Counted from the stretch's first letter, positions 1 through 5,546 are shown. The stretch is DNA of 5,812 bases from Candidatus Woesebacteria bacterium RIFCSPHIGHO2_01_FULL_44_10 (GCA_001792465.1 MGGO01000019.1:1-5812); one strand, 5' to 3'. Translations and numbers: made by a program. The notes: generated from the sequence alone by a model not told the origin.

Positions 1-39
1 GCAGCGATGACCGGCAGGGCTTTGTTGACGATCAAATAA
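1..39 (+). CDS. possible C-terminal end of an upstream gene (partial)
   Basis: Frame 1 is open from the window edge and reads AAMTGRALLTIK before a TAA at 37-39, one base before the atpF start. In most F-type operons the gene before atpF is atpE (subunit c), but these twelve residues do not resemble the hydrophobic end of a c subunit, so I do not name it. The tight spacing fits the rest of the operon. With so few codons, a non-coding leader cannot be excluded. Confidence 0.35.
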   Translation, partial: AAMTGRALLTIK

Positions 40-40
40 C

Positions 41-526
41 ATGCCAGAAGTCATTTTTTATGGTCTCTTTATCACCCTCATGGTTCTGGGGCTTGGTTTG
101 GTCTGGATTGTCCAACAATATCGAAGCACGCTTGATGCCCTGGCCAAAGCCAAAAAGCAGGTTGATTTAACCGACGAGATTGAGAAATTGGTAGAAGAAA
201 CCGCACAGGAGTTTAAAGAAGAAATTCACACCTCGTTGACCAAATCGGCCGAAGCGATTGAGGCGCAAATGACGACTGCTCTGGAGGAGTTTCGGGCTGA
301 TCTGGCTAAAAAAGCGGCGTCTTTCCAAGAAAGTTTCACCAGAAAACTTGACGAGGAGTTTACTGGCGTCAGCCGTGAGCTTGAGGAGTACCGAAAAAAG
401 CGATATGACGAGATTAATCGGGAGGTAGAGAGACTAATTAAAGATATCACTCAAGAGGCTTTGGGGAGAGCGATTGAACCCAAAGACCACGAGGAGCTGG
501 TAACCAAAGCTTTGGAAAAACTTTAA
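41..526 (+). CDS. atpF: F-type ATP synthase subunit b (peripheral stalk)
   Basis: Subunit b anchors the peripheral stalk in the membrane and holds the F1 head still while the rotor turns. The 161-residue protein has one N-terminal transmembrane helix (about residues 4-25, FYGLFITLMVLGLGLVWIV) followed by a long, charged, alanine- and glutamate-rich helix (about 35-135) typical of the b coiled coil. It ends in a family-like tail (QEALGRAIEPKDHEELV, 138-154) that should meet delta. Length matches ordinary b subunits (about 155-170). The start is ATG 41, which puts the membrane helix at the N-terminus; no clear Shine-Dalgarno precedes it. The stop TAA shares its last A with the atpH start (TAATG). 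Pairwise identity of b subunits is low, so the call rests on architecture plus operon position. Confidence 0.92.
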   Translation: MPEVIFYGLFITLMVLGLGLVWIVQQYRSTLDALAKAKKQVDLTDEIEKLVEETAQEFKEEIHTSLTKSAEAIEAQMTTALEEFRADLAKKAASFQESFTRKLDEEFTGVSRELEEYRKKRYDEINREVERLIKDITQEALGRAIEPKDHEELVTKALEKL

Positions 527-894
527 TGGATGAAACTGCCAAAATCAAAACCCTCAATCAAGCTAGCAGCGTCAAAAGAGACTTAGAGGCCGCCGCCGAC
601 AACTTATACCGGTTGAATTTATCTCAAGAGGACACAGATACCAAAAAAAGGCAATATGAAGAGGCTGTTGAAAAGATTGAAAACCTGAAGGTCATCAAGT
701 TGGCGCTTGCTTTTGACCCTTCGACTGACTTTGTCGACAAGATGTGGCAAATAGTGGCCCAAAAAATGGGGGAGGGCATTGTTTTGGATATTGCCCTTGA
801 TAAATCACTAATTGGGGGTGTGGTTATTGAGCACGACGGACAACACCAGGATTACTCCTTAAGGAGAATTTTTAATGCAAAAACCAAGCTTTGA
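526..894 (+). CDS. atpH: F-type ATP synthase subunit delta, N-terminally reduced
   Basis: Delta caps F1 and joins it to the b stalk. This protein is 122 residues; the family is usually about 175-185. The C-terminal part (about 54-116) is recognisable: a strand (KVIKLALAF), a helix (DFVDKMWQIVAQKMG), then the conserved block LDKSLIGGVVIEHDG (91-105) and DYSLRRI (109-115), matching DKSxxxGxxI...DxSxxxRL of delta C-terminal domains. The first ~50 residues are charged helix and are too short for the normal six-helix domain that binds the alpha N-termini. No upstream start could extend it, because it begins in the TAATG overlap with atpF and the b reading frame ends there. It overlaps atpA by 20 bases and ends in TGA. 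The call is secure from the C-terminal motif and operon position; the missing domain is a real oddity or a lineage trait. Confidence 0.88.
   Translation: MDETAKIKTLNQASSVKRDLEAAADNLYRLNLSQEDTDTKKRQYEEAVEKIENLKVIKLALAFDPSTDFVDKMWQIVAQKMGEGIVLDIALDKSLIGGVVIEHDGQHQDYSLRRIFNAKTKL
855..866 (+). promoter_or_regulatory. atpA ribosome binding site inside a self-complementary element
   Basis: CTCCTTAAGGAG is a perfect 12-base palindrome inside the 3' end of atpH. Its right half is AAGGAG, 8 bases before the atpA ATG at 875, and is the only strong Shine-Dalgarno in the operon. In RNA it could fold as a CUCC/GGAG stem with a UUAA loop, hiding the ribosome site. Ribosomes translating atpH cross this element before stopping at 892-894, so they could open it and couple atpA to atpH translation. 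The ribosome site itself is clear; the regulatory fold is inference, as a 4-bp stem is weak. Confidence 0.7.
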
Positions 895-2317
895 AGATTA
901 TTTAAACGAGTTTAACGAGGTTGGCTTTGTCGACCAGATTGTCCATTCGATTGTCTATGCCTCGGGCTTACCCACCGTCCGCCCGCACGAGATTGTAATT
1001 TTTGAGTCCGGATCAGTGGGCCAGGTGCTTTCTCTGGATGACGAGTTGGCGGAGATTTTGCTTTTATCTGGTAGCATGGCCAGAGCGGGGGAAAGAATTG
1101 CCAAAACGGGAAGAGAGCTTTCCATCCCGGTCGGTGAATTTTACCTTGGCCATACGGTTGACGCTTTGGGGGGTGTTTTGGACGGTTCAATCAAAAAATT
1201 TGAGCCTAAAGAGAGCCGCCCGGTGGATATTGAACCGATGGGTATTTTGGAAAGAAAGCCGGTTGACTTGCCCTTAGAAACCGGTGTCAGCGTGGTTGAT
1301 TTAACCGTTCCTTTGGGAAAGGGTCAGCGGGAGCTGGTTATTGGCGACAAAAACACCGGTAAGACCAGGTTTTTGCTGCAAGTGATTTTAACCCAGGCCC
1401 GGAAGGGAACAATTTGTATTTATTGTGGAGTGGGCAAGAAAAAAACGACTATCAAGAGAGTGGCGGAATTTTTCAAAAGCCAGGGGGTTGACAAAAATAC
1501 ATTAATTGTGGCTTCAACGTCAGAAGATCCCTCGGGGGTTATTTATATTACCCCTTTTGCGGCCATGACCCACGCCGAGTACTTTCGAGATCAGGGAAAA
1601 GACGTCTTAATTGTTATCGATGACTTAACCGTGCACGCCAAGTTTTATCGGGAAATCACGCTTCTTCTGCAGCGTTTTCCGGGCAGAAGTGCCTATCCCG
1701 GAGATATTTTTTACACTCACGCCCGGTTGCTTGAACGCGCAGGGGACTTTGAAAAAGCCTCAATTACCTGCCTGCCGGTTGCCGACACGGTGATGGGAGA
1801 CTTGACCGGCTTTATTCAAACCAACTTGATGGCCATGACCGACGGCCATATCTTTTTTGATATTGATATTTTCAATCAAGGCAGGCGCCCGGCCATCAAC
1901 CCCTTTTTATCTGTTACCCGGGTGGGTTTGCAGGCCCAGAGGCCACTGGTGCGAGATTTATCCCGGCAATTAAATAGCTTCCTGGTGGAGCAGGATAAGC
2001 TAAGACAGTTTTTGCATTTTGGCGCTGAGCTCTCGGAAGACATTCAAAGAAAACTTGCCCTGGGAGACAAAATCTACTCTCTTTTCGAGCAGCTGCCTGG
2101 GATAGTTGTTCCGGAGGTAGTCAGCGTCTATTTAGTCGCCGCGCTTTGGGCCGGAATGTGGAGGGATAAAAAGGTGAGTGAAGCAAAGACCGAGTTTGAG
2201 AAAGTTATCGGAAGCTATGGCAAAGATAAAGCCTTTGGCCGAAAAATTGACGATTTGATAAATGCTGCTGCAACTTTTACCGACCTGGTTACTACCTTAA
2301 AAAGACATGCCAACTAA
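875..2317 (+). CDS. atpA: F-type ATP synthase subunit alpha
   Basis: Alpha forms the non-catalytic nucleotide sites of the alpha3-beta3 head and supplies the arginine finger to beta. The 480-residue protein shows the beta-barrel domain (EVGFV at 15-19; IPVGEFYLGHTVDALG at 84-99), QRELVIGDKNTGKT (151-164; Walker A 157-164), Walker B LIVIDD (245-250), the alpha-type PGRSAYPGDIFY (269-280) and RLLERA (284-289), TDGHIFF (322-328), and SVTRVG (346-351) with the arginine finger R349. The C-terminal helical domain follows. It is shorter than E. coli alpha (513): the arm before EVG is about 12 residues shorter, and the region after RLLERA lacks the E. coli insertion. The start at 875 has a well-placed AAGGAG. 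It overlaps atpH by 20 bases and atpG by 11. The PGDIFY and RLLERA motifs separate it from beta. Confidence 0.97.
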   Translation: MQKPSFEDYLNEFNEVGFVDQIVHSIVYASGLPTVRPHEIVIFESGSVGQVLSLDDELAEILLLSGSMARAGERIAKTGRELSIPVGEFYLGHTVDALGGVLDGSIKKFEPKESRPVDIEPMGILERKPVDLPLETGVSVVDLTVPLGKGQRELVIGDKNTGKTRFLLQVILTQARKGTICIYCGVGKKKTTIKRVAEFFKSQGVDKNTLIVASTSEDPSGVIYITPFAAMTHAEYFRDQGKDVLIVIDDLTVHAKFYREITLLLQRFPGRSAYPGDIFYTHARLLERAGDFEKASITCLPVADTVMGDLTGFIQTNLMAMTDGHIFFDIDIFNQGRRPAINPFLSVTRVGLQAQRPLVRDLSRQLNSFLVEQDKLRQFLHFGAELSEDIQRKLALGDKIYSLFEQLPGIVVPEVVSVYLVAALWAGMWRDKKVSEAKTEFEKVIGSYGKDKAFGRKIDDLINAAATFTDLVTTLKRHAN

Positions 2318-3188
2318 ACGGGAAATCAAAGACGAAATGGACAACCTGAAAACGCTTCAGGCCTTGACTGATGCCTATGCTGAAATTGCCAGCCGTCGGA
2401 TGAAAACGGTGAGAAGTTCGGTCACTTTAACCCGCGACTTTTTGGCTGCCCTTGAAGACGTCTTTAACCAGGTTCGGGCAGGCTACAAAAGACAGGTTGA
2501 GGCTTTAAAGAAAAAAAAGAAAGCCGGTGAGGCCCAGACAATCACATTTCTTGCCCACAACGGCAAGACTGTCTCCGTTTTTTTGTCTGCTAATGCCGGG
2601 CTTTATGGTGACATCATCCCCAAAGTTTTTAAACAGTTTGTGGATGAGATAGATAAAACAAACTCCGAGGTAACAATTATTGGCCGCCTGGGCCGTGAGC
2701 TTTTCCTGCAGCGCTTTAGCTCGCTTCGACCCTACACCTATTTTGATTATCCTGATGTAGGGGCGAGCCAGACTGACATGAACAAAATCATTGCTCACCT
2801 TGTCCCTTACGAAGAAATCCGCGTTCACTATGGTCAGTTCAAGAACGTTGCCCGCCAGGAGCCTGTTGTCTATAATATTTCTGCCCAGACGGCCATCACT
2901 ATTGAAGGAGAAAAGGAAGCTCAAGCAGCCCGCTATCTCTTTGAGCCCACATTGGAGGAGATCTTGATGTTTTTTGAAACCGAGATGTTTGGGAGCCTTC
3001 TGGATCAGACCATGCGGGAGTCCCAATTAGCCAAGTTTGCCTCGCGCATGCTGGCTATGGACAAGGCTTATGAGAATATTCAAGATAAAATTAAGCTTGA
3101 GCGGATGATGCAGCTGCGGGTCATGCATGCCACTGAAGACAGAAAGCAAAGAACGCTTTTTAGCAGTATGAAATTATGGAAAACCTAA
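2307..3188 (+). CDS. atpG: F-type ATP synthase subunit gamma (central shaft)
   Basis: Gamma is the rotating shaft inside alpha3-beta3 and links it to the c ring with epsilon. The 293 residues have the usual length. Visible landmarks are the N-terminal shaft helix (TKREIKDEMDNLKTLQALTD, 3-22), a central Rossmann-like domain with FLSANAGLYGD (92-102, the place of the usual SDRGLCGG), YLFEPTLEEIL (210-220), and the C-terminal helix ESQLAKFASRMLAMDKAYENI (238-258, written here in two parts: ESQLAKFASRM and LAMDKAYENI). The last ~25 residues (RVMHATEDRKQ...SMKLWKT) do not match the very conserved NxARQAxITxEI ending. The start ATG 2307 overlaps the atpA end by 11 bases; upstream there is only a weak A-rich AAAAAGA, so coupling to atpA is likely. 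An eight-A run at 2511-2518 encodes part of a lysine stretch. Confidence 0.93.
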   Translation: MPTKREIKDEMDNLKTLQALTDAYAEIASRRMKTVRSSVTLTRDFLAALEDVFNQVRAGYKRQVEALKKKKKAGEAQTITFLAHNGKTVSVFLSANAGLYGDIIPKVFKQFVDEIDKTNSEVTIIGRLGRELFLQRFSSLRPYTYFDYPDVGASQTDMNKIIAHLVPYEEIRVHYGQFKNVARQEPVVYNISAQTAITIEGEKEAQAARYLFEPTLEEILMFFETEMFGSLLDQTMRESQLAKFASRMLAMDKAYENIQDKIKLERMMQLRVMHATEDRKQRTLFSSMKLWKT

Positions 3189-4555
3189 AAACCAATCAAA
3201 AAGGAAAAATTGTTTCAGTTCGCGGACAAATCGTTAAAGTGAAGTTTGAAGAAGCTAAGCCAGCAATTCATGATTTATTAGTTTCGGAGAAAGATCAAAA
3301 CACCAAAATGGAAGTTTATGCTTCGGCCAGTACAGATACCTTTTTTTGCCTGGCTCTGTCGGCAACTAACAAAATCACCCGAGGCAGCGTTGTAATCAAT
3401 ACCGGCAACCCCATCCTTTTTCCGGTTGGACCCGCTCTTTTGGGCAGGGCGGTGAACTTTGCCGGGCAAATATCCGACGGCTCCGGAGAAATCAAAGCTG
3501 AAGGTTGGGTGCCTATTAGAAGTGTTTCCAAACAATTAGACGGGGTAATGGAGACGGGCAAAATAATAGAAACGGGTATTAAAGTAATTGATCTTTTTGC
3601 ACCGCTTCCCAGAGGTGGCAAGATGGGTCTTTTTGGCGGCGCGGGGGTAGGTAAGACTCTCCTTTTGACGGAAACCCTGCACAATATTGTCGGAGGAGGC
3701 GAGAATACGGTTTCGGTTTTTGCCGGAGTGGGTGAGCGAAGCCGTGAAGGTCTTGAGCTTTATCACGCTCTCAAGGATTCGGGAGCTCTTTCTTCTTCAA
3801 CCTTGGTCTTTGGGTCGATGGGGGAAAACCCGGCCGTCAGGTTTTTAACGGCCTTTTCCTCGGTCACTCTGGCTGAGTATTACCGGGAGAATATGAAAAA
3901 AGACGTACTTTTTTTTATTGACAACGTTTTCCGCCTGGCTCAAGCCGGAAGTGAAGTCTCGACTCTGACCAATCGCATCCCTTCCGAAGACGGCTACCAG
4001 GCAACTTTGGAGTCGGAAATGGCCGAGTTTCATGAGAGGCTGGCTTCGACCAAAAGTGGAATAATCAGCGCCATTGAGGCAATTTACGTGCCCTCCGATG
4101 ACCTTTTGGACTACGGAGTCCAGGCAATATCTCCGTATTTGGATTCGGTGGTGGTGCTTTCCCGAGACGTTTACAAAAGAGGTTTGTTACCGGCAATTGA
4201 TATCATTGGCTGCAGTTCTTCGGCTCTTTCACCGGAGATTGTGGGTAAGGATCACTACAGAGTATCACTTGCCGCCAAATCGCTTCTCAAGGAGGCGGCC
4301 GGTTTGGAGCGCATTGTCTCGCTGGTTGGCGAGGCTGAACTCTCGCCGGGAGACCGCATTACCTATACCCGGGCAAAGAAAGTAACCAATTACATGACTC
4401 AGCGGTTTTTTGTGGCTGAAGCGCAAAAAGGAGAAAAAGGCAGAGCCGTGCCCGTGGCCAGTACCGTTGCTGATACGGCGGCGATTTTAGCAGGGAAATA
4501 TGACGCAGTTCCGGAAGATAAATTTTTGTTTGTGGGGACCTTAGATGGAAGATAA
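3176..4555 (+). CDS. atpD: F-type ATP synthase subunit beta (catalytic)
   Basis: Beta carries the catalytic site for ATP synthesis or hydrolysis. The 459 residues match E. coli beta in length (460). Visible are the barrel domain (GKIVSVRGQIVKVKF, 10-24; VGPALLGRAVN, 84-94), ETGIKVIDLFAP (132-143), Walker A GGAGVGKT (154-161), GVGERSREG (184-192) with catalytic E187 (E. coli E181), Walker B LFFIDN (245-250, D249), R253 (E. coli R246), and VPSDDLLD (305-312). So the reaction chemistry is intact. Several family constants are changed: DELSEED is AELSPGD (387-393), YPAVDPL is LPAIDII (338-344), and QPFFVAEVF is QRFFVAEAQ (409-417). Start ATG 3176 overlaps atpG by 13 bases with no clear Shine-Dalgarno, and the barrel begins at residue 10 as expected. 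It overlaps atpC by 11 bases. Confidence 0.97.
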   Translation: MENLKTNQKGKIVSVRGQIVKVKFEEAKPAIHDLLVSEKDQNTKMEVYASASTDTFFCLALSATNKITRGSVVINTGNPILFPVGPALLGRAVNFAGQISDGSGEIKAEGWVPIRSVSKQLDGVMETGKIIETGIKVIDLFAPLPRGGKMGLFGGAGVGKTLLLTETLHNIVGGGENTVSVFAGVGERSREGLELYHALKDSGALSSSTLVFGSMGENPAVRFLTAFSSVTLAEYYRENMKKDVLFFIDNVFRLAQAGSEVSTLTNRIPSEDGYQATLESEMAEFHERLASTKSGIISAIEAIYVPSDDLLDYGVQAISPYLDSVVVLSRDVYKRGLLPAIDIIGCSSSALSPEIVGKDHYRVSLAAKSLLKEAAGLERIVSLVGEAELSPGDRITYTRAKKVTNYMTQRFFVAEAQKGEKGRAVPVASTVADTAAILAGKYDAVPEDKFLFVGTLDGR

Positions 4556-4805
4556 ACTGACACTCATGATCAGAAATAGAGAAGAAGTTGTTTTTAATGG
4601 TGACGTAAAAAATATCTCAGGATTAAATAAAAAAGGTAAATTTGACATCCTGCCCAAGCACGCCAACTTCATTTCCCTCATTGGCCAGACGCTTATAGCC
4701 AGATTGGTTGAGGGTCAGGAGCGGATTTTTCAAGTTGAAAACGGGGTCCTGCGTGTCCTTTCCAACAAAGTTGAGGTATACTTGGGGGTTAAGACCGGGG
4801 ACTAG
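4545..4805 (+). CDS. atpC: F-type ATP synthase subunit epsilon, N-terminal domain only
   Basis: Epsilon sits with gamma on the c ring. In many bacteria its C-terminal helices also inhibit ATP hydrolysis. The 86 residues cover only the beta-sandwich domain: LTLMIRNREEVVFNGDV (5-21), the signature GKFDILPKHANFISLI (31-46), and ENGVLRVLSNKVEVYL (65-80). The usual length is about 130-140, so the helical C-terminal domain is absent; the ORF is intact, so this is not a frameshift within what is seen. Short epsilons of this kind are known in some bacteria. Start ATG 4545 overlaps atpD by 11 bases. The last codons and the TAG stop (4803-4805) lie inside the downstream tRNA-Pro, so cutting the 5' end of the tRNA would remove the stop from this message. 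Confidence 0.93.
   Translation: MEDKLTLMIRNREEVVFNGDVKNISGLNKKGKFDILPKHANFISLIGQTLIARLVEGQERIFQVENGVLRVLSNKVEVYLGVKTGD
4777..4782 (+). promoter_or_regulatory. possible -10 box for the tRNA-Pro
   Basis: TATACT (five of six matches to TATAAT) lies near the 3' end of atpC. A start about 7 bases downstream, near 4789-4790, would give a leader of only about 6 bases before the tRNA at 4796. I see no good -35 (TGTCCT at 17-base spacing matches poorly) and no extended -10, so this is a weak candidate. If real, it would let the tRNA be made without cutting the atp operon message. Confidence 0.3.
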
Positions 4806-4867
4806 TCTAATGGTAGGGCGCGCCGTTCGGGTCGGCGAGATTGGCGGTTCGATTCCGCCGTCCCCGA
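4796..4867 (+). tRNA. tRNA-Pro (anticodon CGG)
   Basis: A 72-base cloverleaf folds cleanly. The acceptor stem is CGGGGAC (4796-4802) with GTCCCCG (4860-4866), all seven pairs. The D arm is 4805-4819 with loop AATGGTA and two G-T wobbles. The anticodon stem CGCCG/CGGCG (4821-4825/4833-4837) is perfect and closes loop TTCGGGT, giving anticodon CGG (4828-4830), which reads CCG. The variable loop is five bases; the T arm is GGCGG-TTCGATT-CCGCC (4843-4859). C1-G72, discriminator A73 (4867), G35, G36 and G37 are the known bacterial proline identity features and agree with the anticodon. CCA is not encoded (the next bases are CAT), so it must be added by nucleotidyltransferase. The first ten bases overlap the end of atpC, and rsmI starts at 4869. 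Confidence 0.95.
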
Positions 4868-4868
4868 C

Positions 4869-5546
4869 ATGTCAGGCACATTATTTGTAGTTGCTACACC
4901 CATCGGGAATTTGGAAGATCTCTCGGCACGCGCTATTAGAACCCTCAACGAAGCAGACCTAGTTTTGGCAGAGGATACCAGAGTTACTAAGAAATTGGGC
5001 ATAAAGACAAAGGTTATTGCATATCATCAGCATTCTTCAGAAGCCAAAAAATTAGAGATTTTGAATTATCTTCTGCAGGGCAAAAATCTGGCTCTGGTCA
5101 CCGATGCGGGTACGCCCGGCGTTTCCGATCCGGGCAATGAGTTGATTGATTTTCTATTCCTTAGGGGTCCGACCCTCAAGGTGGTGCCTATTCCTGGGCC
5201 ATCAGCAGTGACTGCTGCACTTTCAGTCTGTGGTTTTAACGTCTCAAAATATATCTTTCTGGGCTTTTGGCCGAAAAAGAAAGTTACAAAGTTAATTGAG
5301 TTAATTAAGTTAACTAAGCTACCAATAGTATTTTTTGAATCACCGCACAGGATTATTAAAACTCTTAATTTGTTAATTGAAAATTTTGGAGGGACAAGGC
5401 GAGCCTTTGTCGCCCGCGAGATGACCAAAATGTACGAAACCTACTATCGTGGTTCACTTTTAGAAGTTTCCCAGCAACTTCAGGGGTTATCCCTGAAGGG
5501 GGAGCTGACAGTAGTTATTGAATCACAACTGCCTCAAGTGAGGTAA
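4869..5546 (+). CDS. rsmI: 16S rRNA (cytidine1402-2'-O)-methyltransferase RsmI, short form
   Basis: RsmI uses S-adenosylmethionine to 2'-O-methylate C1402 of 16S rRNA in the ribosomal P site. Family motifs run through the protein: GTLFVVATPIGNLEDL (3-18), AEDTR (34-38), YHQHSSE (52-58), LVTDAGTPGVSDPG (76-89), VVPIPGPSAV (105-114), FFESPHRI (155-162), VAREMTKMYE (181-190), RGSL (194-197) and KGELTVVIE (210-218). It has 225 residues against 286 in E. coli; the small C-terminal helical domain is missing, leaving the catalytic tetrapyrrole-methylase-like fold. ATG 4869 is the right start because the family motif begins at residue 3. It has no Shine-Dalgarno: the bases before it are tRNA, and after 3' tRNA processing the message would have a one-base leader. 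A 9-base period at 5280-5324 encodes a Lys/Leu-rich stretch (KLIELIKLTKL). Its last 32 bases overlap a minus-strand ORF. Confidence 0.96.
   Translation: MSGTLFVVATPIGNLEDLSARAIRTLNEADLVLAEDTRVTKKLGIKTKVIAYHQHSSEAKKLEILNYLLQGKNLALVTDAGTPGVSDPGNELIDFLFLRGPTLKVVPIPGPSAVTAALSVCGFNVSKYIFLGFWPKKKVTKLIELIKLTKLPIVFFESPHRIIKTLNLLIENFGGTRRAFVAREMTKMYETYYRGSLLEVSQQLQGLSLKGELTVVIESQLPQVR
5280..5324 (+). repeat. short degenerate 9-base tandem repeat inside rsmI
   Basis: Codon triplets AAGTTAATT, GAGTTAATT and AAGTTAACT (5289-5315) follow one another, flanked by weaker copies (AAAGTTACA before, AAGCTACCA after). They encode an alternating Lys/Glu-Leu-Ile/Thr segment, residues 138-152 of RsmI, where family members have a variable charged linker. 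It is probably local slippage within the gene with no separate function. Confidence 0.5.
5478..5498. other. perfect 8-bp inverted repeat near the rsmI 3' end
   Basis: CTTCAGGG and CCCTGAAG are separated by the five bases GTTAT. It lies within rsmI coding sequence, about 50 bases before its stop, and 16 bases past the stop of the minus-strand small ORF. No T-tract follows on either strand, so it does not meet the usual form of an intrinsic terminator. It could stabilise the 3' end of the minus-strand message, or be chance. Confidence 0.4.

Noticed and set aside
892..894. TGA read as glycine (code 25)
   Set aside because: Reading through TGA would extend delta past its natural family end, and the right-edge gene also ends in TGA at a plausible point.
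912..1277. Open frames on both strands inside the start of atpA
   Set aside because: They are Trp-, Arg- and Pro-rich shadow frames without ribosome sites; the alpha frame explains the region.
2505..3026. A 173-codon open frame on the minus strand inside atpG
   Set aside because: The plus frame matches gamma throughout; the minus product has no recognisable motif and is a shadow of the plus-strand codon use.
3316..3684. A 122-codon minus-strand open frame inside atpD
   Set aside because: It is antisense to the barrel and Walker A region of beta and has no independent support.
41..4805. N-type (Na+/H+ translocating) ATPase or V/A-type ATPase operon
   Set aside because: The order atpF-H-A-G-D-C with a delta subunit is that of the ordinary F-type; N-type operons start with atpD-atpC and lack delta.
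4708..5002. Two open frames, one per strand, crossing the tRNA
   Set aside because: Both run through the tRNA and the out-of-frame ends of atpC or rsmI; composition is not protein-like.
5478..5498. Rho-independent terminator for rsmI or the minus-strand ORF
   Set aside because: The stem lies within rsmI coding sequence and no T-tract follows on either strand.
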